Part shown: positions 23,701 to 32,434 of the stretch, piece by piece | How the letters are laid out: each line of letters begins with the position of its first letter | Position numbering within the stretch: the first letter of the stretch is position 1 | Assembly: GCA_001661515.1 (NCBI GenBank) | Contig: LUVW01000001.1 | Span: 1,010,052-1,074,051, forward strand | Direction: 5' to 3' | Origin: Capniomyces stellatus | Taxonomy: Eukaryota; Kickxellomycota; Harpellomycetes; Harpellales; Legeriomycetaceae | DNA length: 64,000 nt | The notes under the pieces: model-generated | Told to the model about the DNA's origin: nothing | Seen by the model: the letters and a program-made list of their open reading frames with translations, nothing else | Databases searched by the model: none | Position numbers and translations under genes: made by a program

Positions 23701-24042
23701 GGTGCATTGAACTTGATAGCGTATCCAGAAAATATCAACTTTGACATGATCAGCAACACTGCAAATGCAAACTCTGGCACAAACGGCAGTCGCAACGCTG
23801 GTTCGGGGATTGGCGGGAGTGACCAGAACAGTTCGTCCATACTCTACAAGCTGTTTATGTTTGCCTCTGATAGTTCTTTGAGTCGATTGGATGTTTGGAG
23901 CAGGTCTGACAATGCTTACTGTTCGTGGCTGAGCAGATCTGTTGTTGGAAACAACCTGATTTCTTACCGCAAGTTTTACCGCTACCAAATGAAGAGTCTC
24001 CTGCCTAGTCTCAAATGGCACGATGGTATTGAGTCTTTATAA
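17761..24042 (+). CDS. Very long Asn-rich leucine-rich-repeat protein, Cdc11/Nud1-like scaffold
   Basis: This single-exon 2093-residue protein starts at the first ATG (MDKINYGLSRVFEAATNKKR); the frame is open further upstream only from a GTG. Residues 1-1180 are mostly disordered: a GYGQGYGQ patch near 345-380, then long Asn runs at about 1090-1130. LRRs follow at about 1180-1400 (LTTLNLSGCGIRRLDGL, LDSLNLSNNKVSGIEGIP, LEYINMSENQISDI, LEEIDLCNNRIEVL). More degenerate LRRs occur at about 1520-1650 and 1740-1765. The order of these LRRs, with SDS22-like spacing near the C-terminus of a long disordered protein, is typical of Cdc11/Nud1 (centriolin-like). Those proteins anchor the septation-initiation or mitotic-exit GTPase cascade at the spindle pole body. 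The family assignment is by pattern only. The LRR region is compact, while Asn/Ser linkers have been inserted between later repeats. Confidence 0.6.
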   Translation: MDKINYGLSRVFEAATNKKRLKKINETVSLDTNKKTEMESPVQLAQNGERKDKDPIQLINIPETISESRTEEDLNTEVVPKMYAGEDLGRNVFRENNESSKTEEATIGKNKLKDEIGYQMEVKKETNGAEEANDIGNSFEMNSSGEEIGDTVDTFQINPVGNSKVENVVFEKDHLSSMFSPLMIERMFKDPSSKTEPATGEHGDTINMLLWGNERGKSEDNGFSKFKVGGMVQDAPLSDKNNNYEINSDFFSTGEYNRREARAQNKSGTSQESRGYSSQGQYYGDVESSNKIKDVRSHRLAKPQTLKFNVGSKRIEEEVRSSEMYSINEMEGRMVGMSISTSEGQGQLQGQGQGYGYGYGQGYGQGYGLAKGQGKGKGKDKEELIRRFSTRDEVYFREESTDLGGSSGRVANQFVGVGAGVGAGVEGYRGQSKVDEHYNRELGHEYKILAAKASNNHLESFLAAESGIKRERDREREEGRANKKEGYGSIAFGNFAEPKYKSESGMESGSRIGAELESEIGFLIEPKERNKSSGYMQGNGQILRKFSAYDNRPDINSDFPRLGQRALGGLNEGYKMSESVRTEKVFGMRKYGSAMSQPYMFSEQSFIQMKAELSLKSKQKTKTRTNANANAKANLKANTNKRSSGSSNSNGKEVNLNSMQIAEKFHRGSVRYAELVNDGKVYTNVPDFNEKHKRSQAKEVREKEEEEEEERERIKGGMYPNIKGADRSMPLLITPSDFKDPLPERVGNMVLDKRLNRWVNVNEYSNDEYGSVKLGSRGRRGNTVGVKGFYKPAEVDTNRPTSTDGWEMNVHKPEAYNNIGVDRSINNINFNFNTTTNTTDGYGKGNNNNNNNNNVWDGDRNVDEIGRGNNIDDRMSRSIRPGTAPGGYRKYENVEFNLNLAYENYHQSQDNHTQVVNHAVLRNKKPEVNANTNMNTNTNANTNANINTNNDNDNVKRVDLLREENLLIRTSANQGRNQVMNQGGSDSDLNEENIQDISFSIVEHGHLDQNDKSNDDQNRYSIRSIESIKSIESDKNENENENEIKKEIEREKQKEIKFGNDNEGGDRDMNRDMNRDMNRDGDFKKFKNSGSNNNNNNNNNNNNNNNINNNNNNNNNNNNNNNINNNNDNNDNNAINGDGESDNESESDSNNSRDGGNSNYYTDGREAEKRKRKEKGVSADTIMGKMLNWNNGTESLTTLNLSGCGIRRLDGLSENLPDLDSLNLSNNKVSGIEGIPYNLVSLEARNNWFSFGKAQGSFEGRNEGFKDWLPHLEYINMSENQISDIGVFSGLLHLRVLILDRNQIWSTQSLKSCRRLRTLGLKDNFITEIDLTVEQVPELEEIDLCNNRIEVLSNLDAFTKLRYVSLEANDIRRWTLKRPMERLRGLNLVDNPRLLRSGGGNLEDVIPPSLLPNLKTLLLDGCLVGSIGNNGRLNANEFDFSVSNPNINNINNMNINMLYNRNNHKTTTFGPRDNSGVKSVDGRFIGRDANNTYENMSYTNDNSIAQLRACQALSVRGNSKTINKETVLNLESFTSLRSLTVTNRKVQFSNNSNNSNSGSNGNNSINKNNDNPSIPRSKAVLGGCLPMLPFLSRLELEFCGISELPFNIGNALPNLEVLNVSGNLSLHNLPVTINLCKKLRVLRCQFTAIGCTNCASSYHHKQTGMANLANTGYALSAANHMINTYPQIIPYESYNDQHAYQNSVYNTNSNDLNLKNTARNGLFFAPDSVHRPVLWPIYFSELLSGLTLLTELDLRGCPLTSSIYSPLDEDSSHYYMPSVVVLPVKPSTGTAYNTNHNDDANSSQSRSRSGGGNVNVNGNNMYRNYRSNFNPSNAYFTKNKNIKNTNTNPNVNVGANTGNSYSYGYTNGGDINGGANPQNEPSIFNTLINSSSLASLSDSTFSLIHQIEQLSDCKFIKLSPTPTNAYNHTMSMPDSSKSVLSTSFADMNSYLKSYLNNVNNPSGQASGGGNTNGVAEKGGFGALNLIAYPENINFDMISNTANANSGTNGSRNAGSGIGGSDQNSSSILYKLFMFASDSSLSRLDVWSRSDNAYCSWLSRSVVGNNLISYRKFYRYQMKSLLPSLKWHDGIESL
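21031..21162. repeat. (AACAAT)n hexanucleotide repeat encoding poly-Asn
   Basis: An in-frame alternation of AAC and AAT is interrupted by two ATC (Ile) codons. It encodes most of the longest Asn run of the LRR protein. The strict six-base pattern points to replication slippage rather than independent codon selection. Confidence 0.9.
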
Positions 24043-24726
24043 ACTCAAAGTCCTAAAACCACCATTCTTTCTACTTTTTATTTTTATTTTAACAAAATCT
24101 TTCTTTACCCATTTATGCTTTTATTATTCTATTCCACTATTGCTGACTTTTTTTTTTTTCCATTTTTTTTACTTTTTCCATTTTCCATTTTCCATTTCCC
24201 ACTTTTTTCAAATTCCTTCATTAAATACAATGTTACCGCTTGGCATACTTTTGTCAAACTCAACCTTTTTATTATCTGGCTGGAATAACCTAACACTTTT
24301 AATTTTTTTCTTTTTTTTTTTTTTTTTTCCNTTTTTTTTTTTTTTTTTTTTTTTTTTTTTTCCATCCTTTTTTGGCGGTACAGGCTTTGTTTATTATTTC
24401 ACGTTATGTGTTAATAATAAGCAAGATTAAAATTAACTATTGTTTATTCCACGTATGAAAATGGTAAATATAAAGCAATCAATAACAAAGCAACTTAAAA
24501 ATAGTCCCATTAATTAAACTACGCTACAAGTATATCATTTTCCTCTTTCAGCTATTTTTCTTGTTTGTTTTATTCTGCTGACTTAATCTGCTTGTTTTTT
24601 TTTTCTTTCGCCATCAATCTTTGCTTAATCTATAACCTCATTTTCTTTTTAGTTAGTCCTTTTTTACACCAGTCTAAAAGAATTTAAGCCTTCATATACC
24701 TTGATTTTTTTTATAAAGAAAGGAAC
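24043..24726. other. Spacer with long T-tract and one N
   Basis: This is 3' flank of the LRR gene plus the promoter and leader of CK2-beta. T-tracts run from about 24303 to 24361, broken by a single N at 24331, which marks an unresolved homopolymer length. Probable poly(A)-site-like AT-rich DNA follows. No gene is seen. Confidence 0.6.
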
Positions 24727-25982
24727 AGTAAGTGGACTATACTTCCTATATACTAAACATTACAATAAAACATTGGAAATTTTGAAAATCTGAAGCAAAT
24801 TTCATGAGAAATTGTTCGACGGCTTCATTATTCTTGTTTACTCTTTTTTTTGAATCTAATTGAATCTTCAATCTACCGAGTTTAATCATTCTCAATCGAT
24901 ATTCCCCACACCTCATTTAATTCTATTCACAATCCTCTTTTACATTTACTTTACAGTGGCATCGGCAAACGCTAGCGACTCAGAGTCCGACTTTTGTAAA
25001 TACTGGGTCGAATGGTTTCTAAACACCAAGGGCAACGAGTACTTTTGCGAAATCGACGAAGAATACATTCTCGATCGATTCAATCTTACCGGTCTACAAT
25101 CGGAAGTTGCCCATTATCAACAGGCAATGGAGCTCATCACCGATCAACTAGGTAATTTCACCACCCAACCATCCACCCACCCACATAAACCAATATATTG
25201 CCACTTTTGAATTGATTTTTCAACCTACACTTTATTTGTTATTGATATTGTTAATGATAACGGCGTGCTAACTTCAACTTGTTTGATTTAGACGAAGATG
25301 CTTATGACGAGGAGCAAGGCAAGGTCATTGAGCGCTCCGCAAAACATTTATACGGTTTGATCCATGCCCGGTACATCATCACCACTCGTGGTTTGGTAAA
25401 AATGGTAAAAGCTAGAACAACACATCTGTCCAGTCAATATAACATGTCTTTAGTATAAACATATCACTTGATCAATACTTATATTTCCAACTTGATGGTC
25501 TTTTTTTATTTTTTATTTTATTTTACCGCCCATCTATCTTTTGTTTTATCTATTTACACAACCTCCATTCTGGCTATTAGCTTGACAAATACAAGCATGG
25601 CGACTTTGGCCGTTGTCCAAGGGTTTACTGCATCCAACAGCCGCTATTGCCCGTTGGAATAACCGATGTTCCTAACGAAGTCTCGGTAAAGCTATACTGC
25701 TGTCGCTGCGAGGATGTGTACCATCCCAAATCGTCGCGCCACTGTTCAATTGACGGCGCCTATTTCGGAACCAGCTTTCCCCACATGCTGTTCCAGGCCT
25801 ACCCCTCACTTAAGCCTTTGCCCTCAGGCGAAGTCCAGCGATACGTGCCTAAAATATTCGGATTCAAGATTCATAATATCGCCAATGTACATAGGTGGCA
25901 AGACTCACAACGAAATGCCCAGCTTTCTAGAATCGCTGAATATGAATCTAATGAAAAGAACGATTCGTTGGGTTTAATATAA
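24727..25982 (+). CDS. CKB1: Casein kinase II regulatory (beta) subunit
   Basis: This regulatory subunit of the CK2 tetramer bridges and stabilises two catalytic alpha chains. Exons are 24727 (only the A of the start codon), 24957-25151, 25292-25404 and 25581-25982: 711 nt, 236 aa. Family landmarks are KGNEYFCEIDEEYI, RFNLTGL, LYGLIHARYIITTRG, HGDFGRCPRVYC, KSSRHCSIDGAYFGTSFPHM and FGFKIHN. The zinc ribbon is Cys115, Cys120, Cys143 and Cys146 with the exact C-x4-C-x22-C-x2-C spacing, although the usual Pro in CPxC is Cys here (CCRC). Exon 2 has no ATG before the conserved core. Joining AGGAACA (donor GTAAGT at 24728) to TGGCATCGG creates ATG GCA TCG in frame. The reading MASANASDSESDFCKYWVEW then matches the normal N-terminal length. 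Confidence 0.93.
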
Positions 25983-26779
25983 GTTGCCCTGCTTAGCTTT
26001 TATTTACTTTTTCTTTTTTTCCCCTTACCTTTCTACCTTGCTTTTTCTATCATTGATTCTCTATTTGCTAATAATTACCTATTGTGTTGGGTCTATTTCC
26101 TTTTTTTTTTTTTTGTTTNTTTTTTTTTTTTTTGATTGTAAGACTTATTTATTATCACCCCCTCTTTTTTTTTGTCAATCTTTCCGTCTCCTACTTTGCT
26201 GCTTTTATCATTTAGCGGCCGTTTATTTCCTAAAATTATCATTATTATTATTATTATCGTCATAACATGGGTCACTATGGTTTATTTATACTCAGACATT
26301 TCCTTACTCTTCATTGTAACCATTTTTGAGTTTAGTGTGTTTTTGGCAATGGGTTGTGTGGGATGTCCCGCATACATTGGAGCTAGATAAATAATATATC
26401 TAATAAATCAACAAAGCTTTATCATTCATCACGATCAGCACATACACTGGTCCAGAAAAAGAGAAGCGGAGTAGAAGAAAGGGAAGAGAAATATGGTGTC
26501 TCAGTATGAGTTGACTATATAGTTTGTTTTCTTTATAAACATTTCTAGGACTTTCTTCATTCTACCAACGAGATTTGTTTTAGAGCCTTTTTTCCTTTTG
26601 ACATCTATTTCAATTAACAAACTTTCTTTATACAACGATACATTACAAAACTGACGACCTTATTCTTTTTCTTCAAAAATGTTTTGTAGCTACATTTCAT
26701 CGCCTCACTTCTTTTCTTGGAAAATAAATAAATGATCAACCTATTACATAACATCATATGTCCTGCATTCTTGCAAACT
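25983..26779. other. Convergent 3' spacer with T-tract and one N
   Basis: The spacer lies between the stop codons of the CK2-beta and Ras-like genes. It contains a T-tract at about 26098-26133 with an N at 26119, and an ATT trinucleotide run near 26238-26257. No gene is seen; the ORFs here are T-tract artefacts. Confidence 0.6.
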
Positions 26780-27948
26780 TTATTGATATATAATCCCAAA
26801 AATGTTCTTACACTTTGCCATTTTCTTGTTATTGTGCTTGTGATTCAACTCGTCAAACTCATCAATCTGCTCCACACATCTGCTGAACACTTCGTTTGTG
26901 TTTATTCCTGCCTTTGCGCTTGTTTCGTAATAAGGTGCATTGTACTTTATCGCCAACTGTCTTCCGTCTACTTTTTTGGTGTTTAATTGTCAGCTTGTTT
27001 TAATATAAATTCCAGGATGTTTAATTCTTCACCCCCGCTTTACACTCCATTAAATTGTTCTCGAAGAGTGAACAAATTCATACAACCAAACCACATTTTA
27101 TTACTTGTACAATTATTTGTATATTTGTTTACATATTTGCTTTTATGTTTATTTGTACATTTATTTGTACATTGCTTATATATCCATTTGCTTATTTTTA
27201 CCATAAAACCCTACATTTCGACAACCAGTTCTATCAATCTTGTTGCCTACTATCAATAATGGCAACGGTTTTCCCTCCCTCAGTGTTTTTGCCATATCAA
27301 TAATCCTCTCAGCCTCGGCTTTTGATTTTGTTGATGTGACGCTATAAACTACTATCAACCCATCGGCAGACTTTATATCGCCAACGCTCTCCATTCGATT
27401 ACCAACTTTTCCTGAAGTATCATGTATTTCCAGTCTAACTTCTCTTCCATCCATAAAATGATACTTTACATATTTGTCTAGAATTATCAGTTAAACGGTA
27501 GCCAAGCTGGTTTAGCGTATTACGCAAACTCGCACTAAGTGTGTTTCTCGAAACCCAAACATAGTGGATCAGCATATCCTTACAATTTCCACCCATTTTG
27601 TATGGATCAAACTTTAACGTGTATTGCTACTGCTTTGTGGTTTCTTCAATATATCTATCCACATCACTGTTTGAATTTTACCTTCATACGTTGGCTCATA
27701 CTGTCGCGTAAACATCTTTTTGTTAAACTGAATTATCAATGATGACTTTCCTACACCTTTATTATCGGTTGGGTTTGTACAGTAGCCAAACAACTATGTT
27801 AATCCTGTGCTAGAATATTATACATACATGTCCCACCAACAGCAATTATACTCTATGGTTCAGGCAGTATGCTGTCTCAATCGAGTATAGTTATGTGTTT
27901 TGATATACCTTGAGCCCCCAATACGACTATTTTGTAACGTGGTATCAT
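26780..27948 (-). CDS. Divergent Ras-family small GTPase without CAAX box
   Basis: The minus-strand exons are 27948-27909, 27756-27682, 27477-27202 and 26967-26780, 579 nt and 192 aa, all in phase. The start is MIPRYKIVVLGAQGVGKSS, where G1 reads GAQGVGKS. The switch I region is YEPTYEDKY, with the conserved Thr kept. G3 is DTSGK, G4 is NKID and G5 is ETSAK. Compared with Ras, the Gly12 position is Gln, Ala59 is Ser and Gln61 is Lys. Both the 12 and 61 positions normally support GAP-stimulated hydrolysis, so slow GTP turnover is inferred. The C-terminus is KMAKCKNIFGIIYQ and has no prenylation motif. All three introns coincide in position and phase with introns of the canonical Ras gene at 32435. 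Confidence 0.88.
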
Positions 27949-29244
27949 ACCCCTTTCAATATCTCAGTGCTTGACTTGGGAAAGTTGTATCAGTTGGCTT
28001 TTATTTTTACTATTATGAACTTTTATTTTAACTCCAAGATTTACTGTTGTGTATTTATATCTTGTATGCGCCAGTGATAGTTGAGTGACTTGTGCTCAAC
28101 TTGTAGTCAATTCAACTCTTATTCGCTTATTATTCACTTATTATTCACTTGTTATTCATATCCTATTCACATCCTACCCATATCTTGTTCACCTCTTGTT
28201 TGGATCTATCAAGCACTTGATTTTATTACTACACACAGTACATAGCATGTCCTACCTTTGTAATCAGTACTTCATGATTAACACTTATTGTTTCTCTTGG
28301 TTTATTTATAACTTTTATTGATGCTATAAACATTCAGTGTTGTAAATATCAATAATAATAATAATAAAAAAGAACTAAAGTCTTTGATCTACGTTAATTT
28401 CTATTAACTTGCGCCTTTTCTTTTTTCCTGTTTGCCTTTTTTATTATATTGCCAGTTAAATAAAATCAAGCCGTCCATTTCAATATCAATATTAACACTC
28501 AACTAGGTTTGATTTCAATAGGAACAGGGCTTTTGTATTCACAAGTCGGTCAAGAAATATTTACAAGTAAAAATGTAGTCATAAAAATCGCAATATAGCT
28601 ATGTAGCTATGCAGCTCATATAAAATGTAGAATTGTTGATACCGGTGACTAATCCAACTATATTCAATGTATGATGTATCGATTTAAAGCCTTTAATAGC
28701 CCAGTAACCGGCCACCAGGATGATCAGCCATGGTTTTATTCAAGCTGGCTCTGACAGAAAACGGGGATCGAATTATATTTAGGGTATGCACCTGCCAAGT
28801 ACTTAGTATCAAGTAAGTGGGCAGTACTCGGATGTTATCCTGGTTCTAGTACCGTTTCACTTTAATGATTGATAAGCTGGTTACTCGCTGAAGCACCAAT
28901 ATGGTACTGTTGATGTTGTTGATATTGGTATTATCCTTGTTTTGGGTTTATATAATATGCGTAGTATAGTTATGAGTATAACAATTTATTTATTTTATCA
29001 AGTCTGATATCTACGTCTTTTTGTGCTTATTGGTGTTCATATTAATAAATATCAGTAATAAAAAAAATTCTTTGCCAAATAAAGCAAAAGAAAAATACAA
29101 GATTGTGTTTATAAATTACTTTATTTATGTGGTCTATTCGCAACAGAATCAATACAAAATAAAATACAGTATTAAAAAATACTAAACAATACTATAAAGT
29201 ACTGCTATCTTGACATGATAATCTTGATATGATAAACAACTCTA

Positions 29245-29472
29245 TTAACCAACATCCCTTTGATCAACCAGATTGTCCGTACCCGATGGGCATTGGTTCA
29301 GAGAGATCGATACTACTTTAAGTCTGGGCAGGATCAAGTAACGGGGTTTGTGGATAGCTTCCAAAAACGACGCTGTTGCCAGTATCGTTTTGGTGCTGAG
29401 GGTGTCAGGATTCTTGAGAATTTTGGCGGTTGGTTGTTTTAACTTCTCTCCCAGAAGCTTGCCCACTAACCT
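29245..29472 (-). CDS. Candidate 3' exon of an unrecognised minus-strand gene
   Basis: After a good acceptor (AATCTCACAG, 29473-29482) the minus strand stays open for 75 codons to a TAA stop. The frame has strongly C/G-ending codons unlike the surrounding AT-rich spacer. The residues include KLLGEKLKQPTAKIL, NPDTLSTKTILATASFLEA and KPRYLILPRLKVVSISLNQC. A possible donor (GTAAGCG) lies about 80 bases upstream, after a Leu-rich stretch. I could not trace a start codon and do not recognise a family. The plus strand is also open here, but less like coding sequence. It may be a real short gene, a decayed copy, or chance. Confidence 0.33.
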   Translation of the reverse strand, partial: RLVGKLLGEKLKQPTAKILKNPDTLSTKTILATASFLEAIHKPRYLILPRLKVVSISLNQCPSGTDNLVDQRDVG

Positions 29473-30274
29473 CTGTGAGATTAGAGTGGGTTATAAATTA
29501 CCAAATTTTGACTTTCAAAATTGTACGTCATTCGCTTACAGCAAGAAGCAGCAGTATATGACGTATAATTTTACAACAAAGCCTAATTTGGGACTGTAAC
29601 TCCTTTAATTCGACGTACTTTAACTTGTTGCAAAGATCCTTAGTTGTTATATTGTCATTTGCAAAATATTCAAGTGGGAGCTGAGCTTATGGCCACTAAC
29701 TTTGTTGTGATTTTGTAATCTGTGCTATAGGATTTTAATTTTAAAATTATAGATTTTTACAAAGTATTTTGTAAAATTTAATGGGAAAAACAATATTCTC
29801 AGAGATTTGTATAATATTAATAATTTATGATCAAGGGATTCATCAGTTGAATTTCTACTTTTTTTTTTCTCCAAGCAAACTACCAAACTATATAAAAAAA
29901 AAATGAGACGTTGCAGCTAAAGGATAGGAAAACAAAAAGTGGCCAGATAGGACTTTTGGTTGAATCTATATACTAATAAAAACAATCAAATAGGTAAATC
30001 TCAGTTTAAAATAGTTTAGTTGACGGGGCTCCTAGTGGTGCAGATGGTTTTGACGACAGTCTGCTGCAACACAAGGCTAATATTATATGGCGTCATAGTC
30101 ACTTGAATACTTGGCCATGTGTAGGCTTAAATGCTCATTTCATTTTGTGGGCGGTGGACTTAGCATCACTTTGTTGATAAATGTAACTGTCGTTTCATAA
30201 TTTACACGGCATCTCCTCAGTTGAGTTTGCCGTATACCACTTACTCCTTGGTTGCCGCTTACAAACGTTAAACA

Positions 30275-30907
30275 ATGGCGCCAATAGACATTTTTACGGA
30301 ATATCAAGGTGTGTCTCAAGTTGTGCTGTGGTAAGTGTCATCAGTTTAAAAGTTAAAAAGCGGTTTATTTGTTTATACCGAGTAGTGTAAACTACCAATC
30401 TCCCTATCACCTCATCGAGTGATACTTTTTATTTATTTTAGTTTTGAGTAATACTCTAGTTAAAGCAGCATTTACATTTGAGCAATGCATACATTAAATG
30501 TAAACAAAAAATATGTCAATTTTGTTAAATAATTGGCTACGTATGGTACATAAAATCAGCAGTCACCCAATCATCGCGTGCTGTGAGTTTGGGCCAGTGC
30601 CTAGCTTATTACTTTGCTTCTAGTACAAGACAGTTCCAAAAACAAAAGCTGGATATGGTAAGCTTTAAAAGAAGCAATAGAAAAAAAAAAGATCGACCTA
30701 GTTTGCTAGTCAGAGTGTTTTAAGTTTGGTTGATATATATTACTTTGAGTCTGGATGCACCGAAAATACGATGTCTAAGTGAACAAAATAGAGTCATAGT
30801 ACCTCTCAATATCTTAATGTAGTAAAGTGTAACGCCAATGCAAAAGTGATTATTATTTTCTATAACTTCAGAACCAATATAAACGGCTGCGCAGATACAG
30901 AGCTTAA
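30275..30907 (+). CDS. Candidate three-exon micro-gene (41 aa)
   Basis: Exons 30275-30330, 30624-30657 and 30872-30907 join in phase to 42 codons including the stop, starting MAPIDIFTEYQGVSQVV and ending MNQYKRLRRYRA. The ATG has a favourable context (AACAATGGCG). The donors GTAAGT and GTAAGC and pyrimidine-containing acceptors (TTGCTTCTAG, TATAACTTCAG) resemble those of the confirmed genes. No family is recognised, and a three-exon chain this short can arise by chance. Confidence 0.25.
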
Positions 30908-32434
30908 TCGGCTCTTGAGGCCAACATTAGACGCCCTTAAATAGCACTGACACATATCCTACTAGAAAGGGAAGAGGAGAAAAGGAACAGTGTTAAAGAA
31001 GGTGGCAAGACTTTAAAGGTTGCTAGGTGTTTAAAAGTGGGCTGAGTGTGAAAAACAAAGTATGGTGTTGATTAAACAGTTTGAGGTGTAGTTTACACTG
31101 TTCACCATTTTTTTTTATATACATTTATACCTGTTTTGTTTGCATTTATATAAAAGTTATTTTGTTTGATATTAGTTCTAGAGGCTAAAATAATATCCAT
31201 TTCATGAAAAATTACTCTAAAATTGCTAATGTTTGAAGCTTATTTTGTATTCAGTTTATTGATGTTTACGAAATAATGAAAACTAGCATAAGTATACCTT
31301 CCAGTCCATTGGACAAATGTTATTTACTAAAACGAGGCGCCAATAAATCGTTAAGACAATTTCGTATTTATTAATCAGAAATTATTTGTACTACTAGAAA
31401 TAAACTGTCTAAATATTATTTATTGAGTAGGCTGATTATTTTGGGCTGGAGCCTTTATAGAACTGAACCAATTTCAACAATTGGTGAACAGTGTTTACTA
31501 GAATAAAAGTTCAATTTTGCATTTTGCAGTTGAACTTTACTAGCAAACCTAAATTATGCTTGTTTTTTTGTTAATACTCGACAGTTTATTTTCGTGCTAA
31601 TTCCTAGCTTCGGTAGTTACAAAATTATAGAACAAAAAAAAAAAATTCAAACCAGTAAATTTTAATGTTGTCGAAAAAGCAAGCTTTTGGTTTTTTTTAT
31701 GCATAAAACCAAATAGCTTATTTATTGAACAGTATAATAATACCAATATTTTTACTGCAATAATAGGGTTTTTTTTTGTGATAAAACAGGGTTATCAAAC
31801 AATTAAAATCCTCAATCTTCACTAAGCTGCACCTAATTGCACTAAGTAGCGTATTTTAAAATCTGACTTTTTAGCAAAACTATCACAATCTATTACTAAA
31901 GTATATTGTTTTTTTTTCTAAAAAAAAATAAGTCATAAACACAGATTGTACCTTTATTCAAAACATCCGAAATAACCTTAAAGGCTCAACAACAAATGTA
32001 ACTAACACACTCTACTCATTGACATCTATACTTGAGCTTAATCAGAAAAGACGGGAAATAGCTACAGTTGTCGCAATACCACTATATAACATTTATTCTG
32101 GCTAATCAACATACTCTGCATATCGATTATTTTACAATAGATTGGCGAAGTTGATCAAGGATTTAATATATTACCATTGTAATTTGTCTGGTAAGTCTTC
32201 TATATACCCTGGCTCATCGTGCTCCCTCCTCCCTTCCAATTTTTTAGACATGATCTTTTATAAATACTTTAAACTAAGATACTTTTACTTTTAAATGCTA
32301 CTTCATTTTGCTTTTAATCATACCGCTTTGGATTACAAGACGGATATAATTGCACTTGTACATACTAACATACTTTTATACCCTCCCCTCTTCTCATCAA
32401 ATAGGAAACTAAGAATTAGAAATACTATACAACA

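Larger units (their letters stand above)
27949..32434. other. Divergent 4.5-kb region between two Ras genes
   Basis: This region holds both Ras promoters plus two weak gene candidates listed separately (29245-29472 and 30275-30907). Other contents are degenerate TTATTCACTT-like repeats at 28120-28200, a small inverted repeat ACCAATT/AATTGGT at 31464-31486 and A/T tracts. I see no transposon remnants. Confidence 0.45.

Noticed and set aside
30031..30110. GGGGCTCCTAGTGGTGCAGATGG resembling the 5' half of a tRNA
   Set aside because: No T-arm consensus or pairing 3' half follows.
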